The position numbers and the translations under genes were made by a program. Below are positions 7,681 to 13,556 of a stretch of DNA of 13,634 nucleotides, in pieces. The notes under the pieces were generated by a model. It searched no databases. It was not told where the DNA came from and saw only the letters and a program-made list of their open reading frames with translations. Numbering within the stretch: position 1 is the stretch's first letter; every line of letters starts with the position of its first letter. This DNA is from an uncultured Clostridia bacterium (GTDB lineage Bacteria > Bacillota > Clostridia > Peptostreptococcales > Anaerovoracaceae). The stretch spans positions 1 to 13,634 of the forward strand of contig CALHKP010000035.1 of the NCBI GenBank assembly GCA_938034165.1. Reading direction: 5' to 3'.

Positions 7681-8886
7681 ATGAGTGATTTCAAATTCAG
7701 TACAGTAGAAGAAGCATTAGAGGATCTTAGAAACGGAAAGATCATACTTGTAACTGACGATCCTGACAGAGAAAACGAAGGGGATTTTATCTGCGCAGCA
7801 GAACATGCAACAACAGAAAATGTTAATTTCATGGCTGTACACGGTAAAGGTCTTATCTGTATGCCAATGAGCCTTGAATTTGTTCAGAAGCTAAATCTTC
7901 CACAGATGGTTGATTACAACACAGACAACCACTGCACTGCATTTACAGTTTCAATAGACCACGTTGACACAACAACAGGTATTTCTGCAGTAGAAAGAGG
8001 TCTGACAGCAAGAATGGTAGTTGCAGACGATGCAAAACCTCAGGATTTCAGAAGACCGGGACATATGTTCCCACTTCTTTCAAAACCGGGCGGAGTATTG
8101 GAACGTGACGGACATACAGAAGCAACTGTAGATTTGATGAGACTTGCAGGACTCAAAGAGTGCGGACTTTGCTGTGAAATCATGAAAGACGATGGAACTA
8201 TGATGAGAACAGCTGAGCTGAAAGAGCTCGCAAAGAAACATGACATAAAGTTCATCTCAATCAAAGCAATTCAGCAGTACAGAAAGCACTATGACACACT
8301 GGTTGAATCAGTTGCAGTAACAAAGCTTCCAACTAAATACGGTGATTTTATGGCTCACTGCTACATAAACAAACTAAACGGAGAACACCACATCGCACTT
8401 GTAAAAGGTGATATATCTGACGGAGAAAACCTACTTTGCAGAGTTCACTCAGAATGTCTGACAGGAGACGCATTTGGTTCATCAAAGTGTGACTGCGGTC
8501 AGCAGCTTGCTTCTGCAATGCAGCAGATTGAAAAAGAAGGTCGCGGAATTCTGCTTTACATGCGCCAGGAAGGTCGCGGAATCGGTCTTGTAAATAAGCT
8601 TAAAGCATATGAGCTTCAGGATAAAGGAATGGACACATTAGAAGCAAACATTGCACTTGGCTTTGATGGTGACCTCAGAGAATACTACATCGGTGCACAG
8701 ATTTTAAGAGATCTGGGAGCAAAGACTCTGAGACTTCTGACAAATAATCCGCTTAAGGTTTACGAGCTGAACGAATTCGGAATGGATATAACAGAAAGAG
8801 TTCCTATTCAGGTTCCTGCAACAGCTCACGATCTTTTCTACCTCAAGACAAAACAGGAAAAAATGGGACACATTCTAAACTACTAA
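7681..8886 (+). CDS. ribBA: Bifunctional DHBP synthase / GTP cyclohydrolase II
   Basis: This 401-residue fusion supplies both precursors of the lumazine. The N-terminal domain (about 1-205) makes 3,4-dihydroxy-2-butanone 4-phosphate from ribulose 5-phosphate and has the acidic loop DDPDRENEGD at 26-35, TGISAVERGLTA and RRPGHMFPLL. The C-terminal domain (about 206-401) is GTP cyclohydrolase II. Its zinc ligands are C259, C270 and C272 in SECLTGDAFGSSKCDCG, followed by the catalytic RQEGRGIGL and the nucleotide-binding TNNPLKV. Both active sites look intact. AAAGGAGATAA lies directly upstream of ATG 7681. It sits 41 bases after ribE, in the order found in Bacillus. Confidence 0.97.
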   Translation: MSDFKFSTVEEALEDLRNGKIILVTDDPDRENEGDFICAAEHATTENVNFMAVHGKGLICMPMSLEFVQKLNLPQMVDYNTDNHCTAFTVSIDHVDTTTGISAVERGLTARMVVADDAKPQDFRRPGHMFPLLSKPGGVLERDGHTEATVDLMRLAGLKECGLCCEIMKDDGTMMRTAELKELAKKHDIKFISIKAIQQYRKHYDTLVESVAVTKLPTKYGDFMAHCYINKLNGEHHIALVKGDISDGENLLCRVHSECLTGDAFGSSKCDCGQQLASAMQQIEKEGRGILLYMRQEGRGIGLVNKLKAYELQDKGMDTLEANIALGFDGDLREYYIGAQILRDLGAKTLRLLTNNPLKVYELNEFGMDITERVPIQVPATAHDLFYLKTKQEKMGHILNY

Positions 8887-8913
8887 TATATTAAACAAAG
8901 GAGAAAATTAACA

Positions 8914-9381
8914 ATGAAAATTTACGAAGGAAAACTAGTATCAGAAGGAATCAGAGTAGGAATTATTTGCGCAAGATTTAACGAATTCATTACATCAAAG
9001 CTTCTTGGTGGAGCTCTTGACGGCCTTAAAAGACATAATGTAGAAGATGATAATATCGAAATTGCATGGTGCCCGGGCGCATTTGAAATCCCTTTGATTG
9101 CATCAAAGATGGCAAAGAGCGGTAAATATGACGCAGTTATCTGTCTGGGTGCAGTTATCAGAGGAACAACTTCTCACTACGACTATGTTTGCGCAGAAGT
9201 ATCAAAGGGAATCGCGCAGGTTACTCTTCAGTCAGACATTCCTGTAATGTTTGGTGTACTTACTACAGATACTATCGAACAGGCTATCGAAAGAGCAGGA
9301 ACAAAGGCAGGAAACAAGGGATTTGACTGTGCTTGCAGTGCAATTGAAATGGTAAATCTGATTAACGAAATCGAGCAGTAA
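8914..9381 (+). CDS. ribH: 6,7-Dimethyl-8-ribityllumazine synthase
   Basis: RibH condenses the dephosphorylated ribitylamino-uracil with dihydroxybutanone phosphate to the lumazine, and family members commonly form 60-subunit capsids or pentamers. The 155-residue protein has the substrate-binding FNE (22-24), the PGAFEIPL loop (54-61), the GAVIRGTTSHYDYV block with the catalytic histidine at 88, and FGVLTTDT near 113-120. All key residues are present and length is normal. ATG 8914 is preceded by CAAAGGAGA at about 9 bases. The next gene follows after only three bases. Confidence 0.97.
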   Translation: MKIYEGKLVSEGIRVGIICARFNEFITSKLLGGALDGLKRHNVEDDNIEIAWCPGAFEIPLIASKMAKSGKYDAVICLGAVIRGTTSHYDYVCAEVSKGIAQVTLQSDIPVMFGVLTTDTIEQAIERAGTKAGNKGFDCACSAIEMVNLINEIEQ

Positions 9382-9384
9382 AAG

Positions 9385-10041
9385 ATGAATATCCTCTTTG
9401 ATTATGATGGGACTCTCCATGACACTACGAAAATTTACGCAAGTGGTTTTCGGAAAGCATATGACGTTTTGGTAGAAGCGGGATATGCACCCGAAAGGAG
9501 TCTTACGGATGAACATATATCGGAATATCTCGGATTAGCACCGGCAGATGCATGGAAAAAAGAACTTCCGGATTTGCCTGACGATTTAATTTCTCAGTCT
9601 ATTGATATTACAGGAGAGCGCATGAATGAAATGATATTCTCCGGGCAGTCAAGACTTTACGAGGGTGCTACAGACGTACTCGATGATCTAAAAGTTCAGG
9701 GGCATACTCTGTTGATACTGAGTAACTGCACTATACCATATAAGGAAGCTCATTTATCTGCTTTTAAACTGGAAAAATGGTTTTCGAAATTTTATGCTGC
9801 TGAGAAATTTAATTACATACCAAAGAGTGAAATCTTTGAATATATAAGAAAAGATTTCCCGGGAGAATATATAGTTTCAGGTGACAGAAAAGGTGACTTT
9901 GACTATGCCTCCCGATTTGGAGCGGTATCTGTTGGTTGCACATACGGAAGCGGAAGTCCGGATGAACTGAAAGATGCTGATTATCTGATAGGAGATATAA
10001 GAGAATTTACTTCTGTTATTCAAAAAATTACATCCAAATAA
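9385..10041 (+). CDS. HAD-family phosphatase, candidate for the missing riboflavin-pathway dephosphorylation
   Basis: This 218-residue protein is a haloacid dehalogenase-superfamily hydrolase with all catalytic motifs. Motif I is D6-Y-D8-G-T, with D6 as nucleophile and D8 as acid/base. Motif II has S113 in LILSNCT, motif III has K147, and motif IV is G166-D167-R-x-x-D171. The helical insert after motif I (about 15-85) makes it a Gph-like subclass I phosphatase. It begins three bases after ribH, has no clear ribosome binding site of its own and is therefore probably translationally coupled. It is the last gene before the terminator. Riboflavin synthesis needs a phosphatase for the ribitylamino-uracil 5'-phosphate, and HAD enzymes do this in E. 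coli and B. subtilis. This gene is a good candidate, but an FMN or phosphoglycolate phosphatase remains possible. Confidence 0.85.
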   Translation: MNILFDYDGTLHDTTKIYASGFRKAYDVLVEAGYAPERSLTDEHISEYLGLAPADAWKKELPDLPDDLISQSIDITGERMNEMIFSGQSRLYEGATDVLDDLKVQGHTLLILSNCTIPYKEAHLSAFKLEKWFSKFYAAEKFNYIPKSEIFEYIRKDFPGEYIVSGDRKGDFDYASRFGAVSVGCTYGSGSPDELKDADYLIGDIREFTSVIQKITSK

Positions 10042-10048
10042 AAAATAT

Positions 10049-10117
10049 GCCTGATATGAGATTTTGCTTACCGGTTCGCCCCGTAAGAAAGATCCATATC
10101 AGGCTTTAAAAATTTTT
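10049..10117. terminator. Bidirectional terminator hairpin after the riboflavin operon
   Basis: GCCTGATATG (10049-10058) pairs perfectly with CATATCAGGC (10095-10104). Inside it, CTTAC (10067-10071) pairs with GTAAG (10083-10087), and GG-CC pair around TTCG at the tip. The plus side is followed by TTTAAAAATTTTT and the minus side by ATATTTTTTATTT, so it could end the riboflavin operon and the opposing synthetase gene. The two-tier stem is more elaborate than a usual terminator. Confidence 0.65.
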
Positions 10118-10182
10118 GTTTATAACCGTTTCAAAATTTTTGGTTTGAGGCAGTTTGAGGTTTTGTTTTGAAAACTCGGATT

Positions 10183-11931
10183 TTAAAGTTCAACATTTTC
10201 AAGCTCTTTTTCTATAGCTTTCAGTTCGTCCTGCCTTTTTGTTTTCTGAGTAGTTGTTTTTATTGTTGGGATATCCGATAAGAAGTATTTTTTGACCATC
10301 TTATATGCAGGCATTGAGTCGTTTATCTTTGTCATGTCAGCATCCAATTTTTCTTTGAGTTCTTCAACAGTCATATTGTTTTCTCTCAGATAGTTCTTGT
10401 CATATACAATCTTTGCATAAAGGACTACATCGTTTTGCTTGTTTCTTGTAAATACCATACTTTCGTCTACATATGGCAGCAGGTTAATGTTATTTTCGAT
10501 TTCTTCAGGGAATACATTTTTGCCGTTTTTCATTACGATAACGTTCTTTTTTCTGCCACATATGAACAGGTATCCGTCCTCATCAAAGTAAGCAAGGTCA
10601 CCTGTGTGAAGCCATCCGTCGATAATAATTTCGTCTGTGGCTTCTTGATTATCGTAATATCCAAGCATAACATTGTCGCCTCTTACAATAAGTTCTCCTA
10701 CCATGTCTTCGTTGATATCGATAATTTTGCCTTCTACATTAGGCATAAGCTTTCCGGAAGAACCGGGTTTAAGGTATCTGTAAGTTTCGCTTGAGATGGT
10801 AGGTGCAGTTTCTGTGAGACCATATCCCTGAACAGTTAGGATTCCAAACTCATTAAAGCCTTTGGATACTTCTGGGTCAAGTGCTGCCGCACCATTGATT
10901 ATAAATCTAAGCTTTCCACCAAGCTGGTCGATTATAGGTTTGAAAACTTTTCTTCTCAGATTAATGCCAACCTTATCTGCTGCTGCACAAATCTTTAGGC
11001 CTGTGGCTATTTTCTTTTCCATATTCTGCTTAGCGATAGCTTTGTTTATCTTTTTGTACATGTTTTCCAGAAGAAGAGGTACACTCATGATTACTGAAAC
11101 TCCGTATTCGCTCATATTTGCGGCAACGTATTTAAGTCCGTCGCAGAATACGTTCTTCATGCCCTGTGATAAGAAAGTCAAAAGTCCTGACATTCCGTAG
11201 CAGTGATGAAGAGGAAGAATCATCATGTTTACGTCGTCTTCAAAGAAGAGTTCTTCGCAGTTCATGCCATAGTTGCAACTCATGAAATTCTTATGAGAGA
11301 GCATCACGGCTTTTGATTGCTGTGTAGTTCCTGATGTAAACAGAAGGAAGTTCATAGCTTCGTTGTCAATAGGTGCTTCTGTATAGCATTTTTCACCTTC
11401 GTCTATGAGGAATTTTCCGTAATCCAGGAGTTCATGCATGGCTTCGCATTCTTCGTTTTCAAAATCAAGTGCGATTATCAGTTCAACTTCTGTTTCACCT
11501 TCATCTTTTAATTCTTTGATAATTGGATAATGTTTTTTGTCACAAAAAACTACTCTTGAATGGCTTCTGTTCAAGCAGCTTTTGATTTCATCTTTCTGCA
11601 ACAGTTTATCCAGTGGAACCACTACGCCGAGTCCGCATGCTACAGTAAAGTAAGAAAGGCACCATTTATAGCTGTTTTCGCCGATTACAGCCATAGCCAT
11701 ATCCTTATATCCTTTTTTCATAATTGCAGTTCCAAGCTGCATCATAGATTCGAACAAATTTGTGTAAGTAGTATTTATGTAGTTTACTTCTTTTGTTTCT
11801 TTGTTTTTTATCTTGGTTACAAATGCGATGTTTTCAGGATATTTCTCCGCAGAAGTTCTGAGGAGCTCTCTGAGATTTTCAAATTGATAGAACTTTTTTT
11901 CTAGTTTATAGTCTTTTTTATATCCGTTCAT
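10183..11931 (-). CDS. AMP-forming acyl-CoA synthetase / AMP-dependent ligase
   Basis: This 582-residue protein belongs to the ANL adenylating superfamily, which activates carboxylic acids with ATP and usually transfers them to CoA. The A5 motif is YGLTET (370-375), the A7 motif is TGD (443-445), the A8 hinge is GRKK (459-462), and the C-terminal lysine is K563 in TTTQK. The ATP-binding P-loop (A3) at 199-207 reads TSGTTQQSK, where the usual glycine and proline are replaced by glutamine and serine. The overall pattern is closest to long-chain fatty-acid CoA ligases. ATG 11931 is preceded by AGGTGA. The gene stands alone, with no thioesterase, carrier protein or beta-oxidation neighbour to indicate a substrate. 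The superfamily is certain; the substrate is not. Confidence 0.9.
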   Translation of the reverse strand: MNGYKKDYKLEKKFYQFENLRELLRTSAEKYPENIAFVTKIKNKETKEVNYINTTYTNLFESMMQLGTAIMKKGYKDMAMAVIGENSYKWCLSYFTVACGLGVVVPLDKLLQKDEIKSCLNRSHSRVVFCDKKHYPIIKELKDEGETEVELIIALDFENEECEAMHELLDYGKFLIDEGEKCYTEAPIDNEAMNFLLFTSGTTQQSKAVMLSHKNFMSCNYGMNCEELFFEDDVNMMILPLHHCYGMSGLLTFLSQGMKNVFCDGLKYVAANMSEYGVSVIMSVPLLLENMYKKINKAIAKQNMEKKIATGLKICAAADKVGINLRRKVFKPIIDQLGGKLRFIINGAAALDPEVSKGFNEFGILTVQGYGLTETAPTISSETYRYLKPGSSGKLMPNVEGKIIDINEDMVGELIVRGDNVMLGYYDNQEATDEIIIDGWLHTGDLAYFDEDGYLFICGRKKNVIVMKNGKNVFPEEIENNINLLPYVDESMVFTRNKQNDVVLYAKIVYDKNYLRENNMTVEELKEKLDADMTKINDSMPAYKMVKKYFLSDIPTIKTTTQKTKRQDELKAIEKELENVEL

Positions 11932-11967
11932 TTTTTCACCTGTCTCTCTAAAACATTTTATTATTAT

Positions 11968-11996
11968 AGATTATCACATTTATGACTTAGGGTCAA
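11968..11996 (-). promoter_or_regulatory. Candidate promoter of the acyl-CoA synthetase gene
   Basis: Read on the minus strand, TTGACC (11996-11991) is followed after 17 bases by TAATCT (11973-11968). An overlapping extended -10 (TG, one base, GATAAT) lies two bases earlier. It is 37 bases before the start codon, a reasonable leader length. Confidence 0.5.
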
Positions 11997-12048
11997 ATCA
12001 GAGCCGCGTCAAAAGGAAATATTTGGAAAAACTTTTTTGAGAAACCTG

Positions 12049-12077
12049 TTGACAGGGGAAAAAACAAGTGTTAAATT
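12049..12077 (+). promoter_or_regulatory. Promoter of the small unrecognised gene
   Basis: A consensus -35 TTGACA (12049-12054) is followed after 17 bases by TAAATT (12072-12077) with a TG in the extended -10 position. Transcription would begin near 12084, leaving a leader of about 100 bases before ATG 12186. Confidence 0.65.
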
Positions 12078-12105
12078 GATAGTGTTAGAAAATGTAAAAA
12101 AATGG

Positions 12106-12155
12106 AAAAACTCCTGAACGATCAACAAGAGTTTTTTCTTTGTTCAGAAGGAGTT
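12106..12155 (+). promoter_or_regulatory. Leader with two mutually exclusive hairpins
   Basis: In one fold AACTCC-TGAAC (12109-12119) pairs with GTTCA (12142-12146) and GGAGTT (12150-12155), leaving a three-base bulge and covering the AAGGAG at 12148-12153. In the other, AAAAACTC (12106-12113) pairs with GAGTTTTT (12129-12136), followed by TCTTT, which resembles a weak terminator. Both use the ACTC segment, so only one can form at a time. A switch-like role is an inference. Confidence 0.35.
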
Positions 12156-12185
12156 GGATTACAAGTGTGAAGGAAGTTAAGCGAT

Positions 12186-12548
12186 ATGTCAAAAATTAAT
12201 GTCAAATGTGACAAAAGGAAAATTGTAATTGCAATAACCAGCATGCTGGTTATCATCCTGATAAAAGAAATTGAATCATACGACGGAGCAGGAAAGAGCA
12301 AAATACAAGAGATAACGTATCAGTTGATACTGAGCTTACTTGACTCTCAGAGAGTCGAAATGGCAGAAAAAGGCATATCGAAAAACATGCTGCTTCACAC
12401 CATTACTCTGCTTGATGAAACATTTACTTCTCAGAGCAAAGCGGAAAACCGAGAGCTTTTAGCAGAAGTAAGAGAAAACGTCAACATGACATATGTTCAA
12501 AAGGAAAAAAGGGTAAAAGAAGCCCAATCCCAAGAGCAACACCGCTAA
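12186..12548 (+). CDS. Small hypothetical protein with N-terminal hydrophobic segment
   Basis: I do not recognise this 120-residue protein. It begins with a basic stretch (KCDKRK) followed by about 15 hydrophobic residues (12-26, KIVIAITSMLVIILI), which might be a short membrane anchor or a buried helix. The rest is predicted helical and highly charged, rich in Glu, Lys and Gln, ending in a hydrophilic Q/E-rich tail that could form a coiled coil. No enzyme motif or cysteine pair is visible. ATG 12186 has only AGGA about 11 bases upstream, so translation may be weak. The gene has its own promoter and leader and stands alone next to the structured tract to its right. Coding is supported by the uninterrupted frame and promoter placement, not by homology. 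Confidence 0.6.
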   Translation: MSKINVKCDKRKIVIAITSMLVIILIKEIESYDGAGKSKIQEITYQLILSLLDSQRVEMAEKGISKNMLLHTITLLDETFTSQSKAENRELLAEVRENVNMTYVQKEKRVKEAQSQEQHR

Positions 12549-12639
12549 TCTTTGGTATCTCAAGAATTTATTCAAGGTGGGAAAAATACTCCTCTCTGTT
12601 TTGTAAATTCTTTAGATATATAGTTCTTTTTCATAGCAA

Positions 12640-12672
12640 GGTGTAGAAGCTTGGGGTTAGTGCTTCTACACC
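12640..12672. repeat. Perfect 11-bp inverted repeat without a T-tract
   Basis: GGTGTAGAAGC (12640-12650) pairs perfectly with GCTTCTACACC (12662-12672) around an 11-base loop (TTGGGGTTAGT). Neither strand has a T-run after the stem, so it is not a standard intrinsic terminator. It lies about 90 bases after the small gene and may protect its mRNA 3' end, bind a protein, or belong to the structured tract that follows. Confidence 0.7.
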
Positions 12673-12685
12673 GTATATGATCATA

Positions 12686-12715
12686 TTTACAGAAAAAGAA
12701 AATCTAAAATATATT
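12686..12715 (+). promoter_or_regulatory. Candidate promoter for the structured RNA tract
   Basis: TTTACA (12686-12691) and TATATT (12710-12715) are separated by 18 bases, which would start transcription near 12722, just before the first hairpin of the tract. Both boxes differ from consensus at one position. The surroundings are very AT-rich, so chance matches are likely. Confidence 0.35.
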
Positions 12716-12721
12716 AATTAA

Positions 12722-13260
12722 TTTATTAATATATGTGGGAAATTTACACCCACGGCAGAAGAAGTCCTTGACTTCAGATGCTAAACTTGCTTAGAACGCA
12801 AAAGTGCTGCTTGCAGTGCAAGGCTTGATAACAAGCACTGGGCTGTTTGCAAGAGGTTGTTAGTATAAGCAAAGCCTATATAATTTTGGGGGGAGTTGAT
12901 TTTACATAGGTGTAAAAGTGTCCAATCACTATTGGCAAAGCAACGTATGCTTTTGGAGGATTGTTACAGGTGTAAAGGTGAAGAACGAGAAAAGAAACTG
13001 TGATTACTAGACACTGCCTTTACAAAAAATTTTACATAAGTAAAAGTAAAAAAATGCGTATAAAAGCGTAAAAAAAACATCTGCTATTTTGAAGAGCAGC
13101 CATATAATTCAGCTATGTATCGGGGTGCCTTTTTTTAGAAAAAGCGTACATACAAATTACGTTTATATATTTTTTCAAACCTGTTGTAAGTTTATTGTGA
13201 GTTTTTGAATGTATTTTCTTCTTACAACAGAATTTTCTCCCACCCCGATATATATACATA
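12722..13260 (+). ncRNA. Candidate large structured non-coding RNA
   Basis: No credible reading frame exists here, yet complementary arms are dense. Hairpins GTGGG/CCCAC (12735-12753) and GAAGTC/GACTTC (12761-12775) come first. A nested arm follows: TTGCTTA (12787-12793) with TAAGCAA (12866-12872), GCAAA (12798-12802) with TTTGC (12846-12850), AGTGCT (12803-12808) with AGCACT (12834-12839), and CTTGC/GCAAG (12810-12822) at the tip. A second long arm pairs TGTAAA, AGTGTC and AATCAC (12911-12929) with GTGATT, GACACT and TTTACA (13000-13024): 18 pairs with one 1x4 internal loop and a three-base bulge. A third pairs CGGGGTG (13121-13127) with CACCCCG (13241-13247). The strand is uncertain because the arms are symmetrical; plus is chosen for the candidate promoter. 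I do not recognise tmRNA, RNase P, 6S or SRP RNA signatures. Large families such as OLE, ROOL, GOLLD or raiA are possible. No clear terminator defines the 3' end. Confidence 0.5.
13181..13230. repeat. Perfect 10-bp inverted repeat nested inside a GC-rich outer stem
   Basis: CTGTTGTAAG (13181-13190) pairs perfectly with CTTACAACAG (13221-13230) across a 30-base loop. It lies inside the CGGGGTG/CACCCCG pair at 13121-13247, so the two helices are nested, as expected for one folded RNA domain. Confidence 0.75.
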
Positions 13261-13273
13261 TTGTGCGAAGACT

Positions 13274-13479
13274 AAAGGCTTTCGAAGATGCCCGGAGTTT
13301 GTAGATTTCATCTTCTACATCTTCAAAAAATACTACGCTTCATTGAAAATTGCCGCAAAACTTGTTCAACAAATGGTTATAGTTATGGTTACTGAAGCGT
13401 ATTCGTCGTTTTAAGGCAAATTAATATTGACCAATTTTGTATATTATGAGTATTATTCTAAAAGTTCTTCGAAGCCTTT
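13274..13479. repeat. Long-range inverted repeat enclosing further stems
   Basis: AAAGGCTTTCGAAG (13274-13287) is complementary to CTTCGAAGCCTTT (13467-13479) with one bulged T, giving 13 pairs about 180 bases apart. Inside, ACGCTTCA (13335-13342) pairs perfectly with TGAAGCGT (13393-13400), and TGTAGA (13300-13305) pairs with TCTACA (13314-13319). GAAGATG at 13284 can also pair with either of two CATCTTC copies at 13309 and 13318. This could be another RNA domain of the neighbouring tract or the ends of a small mobile element; I see no target-site duplication. Confidence 0.6.
13427..13456 (+). promoter_or_regulatory. Candidate promoter for the gene entering at the right edge
   Basis: TTGACC (13427-13432) and TATTAT (13451-13456) are separated by 18 bases. 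Transcription would start near 13463, about 95 bases before ATG 13557. Confidence 0.45.
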
Positions 13480-13480
13480 A

Positions 13481-13499
13481 TTGTTCGCATCGCGAACAA
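13481..13499. repeat. Perfect 8-bp hairpin in the leader of the edge gene
   Basis: TTGTTCGC (13481-13488) pairs perfectly with GCGAACAA (13492-13499) around a three-base loop. No T-tract follows. It lies between the candidate promoter and the start codon of the edge gene, where it could be an operator or an RNA hairpin. Confidence 0.6.
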
Positions 13500-13556
13500 G
13501 TGAAAAAGAATCCAATATAACCCAAAATTCATTAACTTCAAAAAAGGAGACCAGCT

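Noticed and set aside
12167..12199. 10-codon upstream frame starting at GTG 12167, overlapping the small gene's start
   Set aside because: The AAGGAG upstream is about 13 bases away, too far for efficient initiation, and the peptide has no attenuator-like codon run.
12857..12884. TTGTTA-16-TATAAT promoter-like pair
   Set aside because: The -10 box is perfect, but TAAGCAA between the boxes is the right arm of a strong RNA stem and the -35 box is weak. A chance match in AT-rich DNA is more likely, though a second start site is not excluded.
12903..12980. CRISPR-like or tandem repeat (TTACA..GGTGTAAA twice)
   Set aside because: Two imperfect copies with different spacing, no third regular unit and no cas genes. 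They are better explained as hairpin strands of the RNA domain.
13065..13093. Minus-strand terminator (CTGCT/AGCAG then T8)
   Set aside because: On the minus strand a 5-bp stem with a 9-base loop is followed by ATG and eight T. The stem is short and no minus-strand gene ends there; it would matter only if the structured RNA is read from the minus strand.
13205..13414. 69-residue open frame on the plus strand
   Set aside because: It runs through several paired arms of the structured tract, has no ribosome binding site and no recognisable domain. The composition, rich in Phe, Tyr and Lys, fits AT-rich non-coding DNA.
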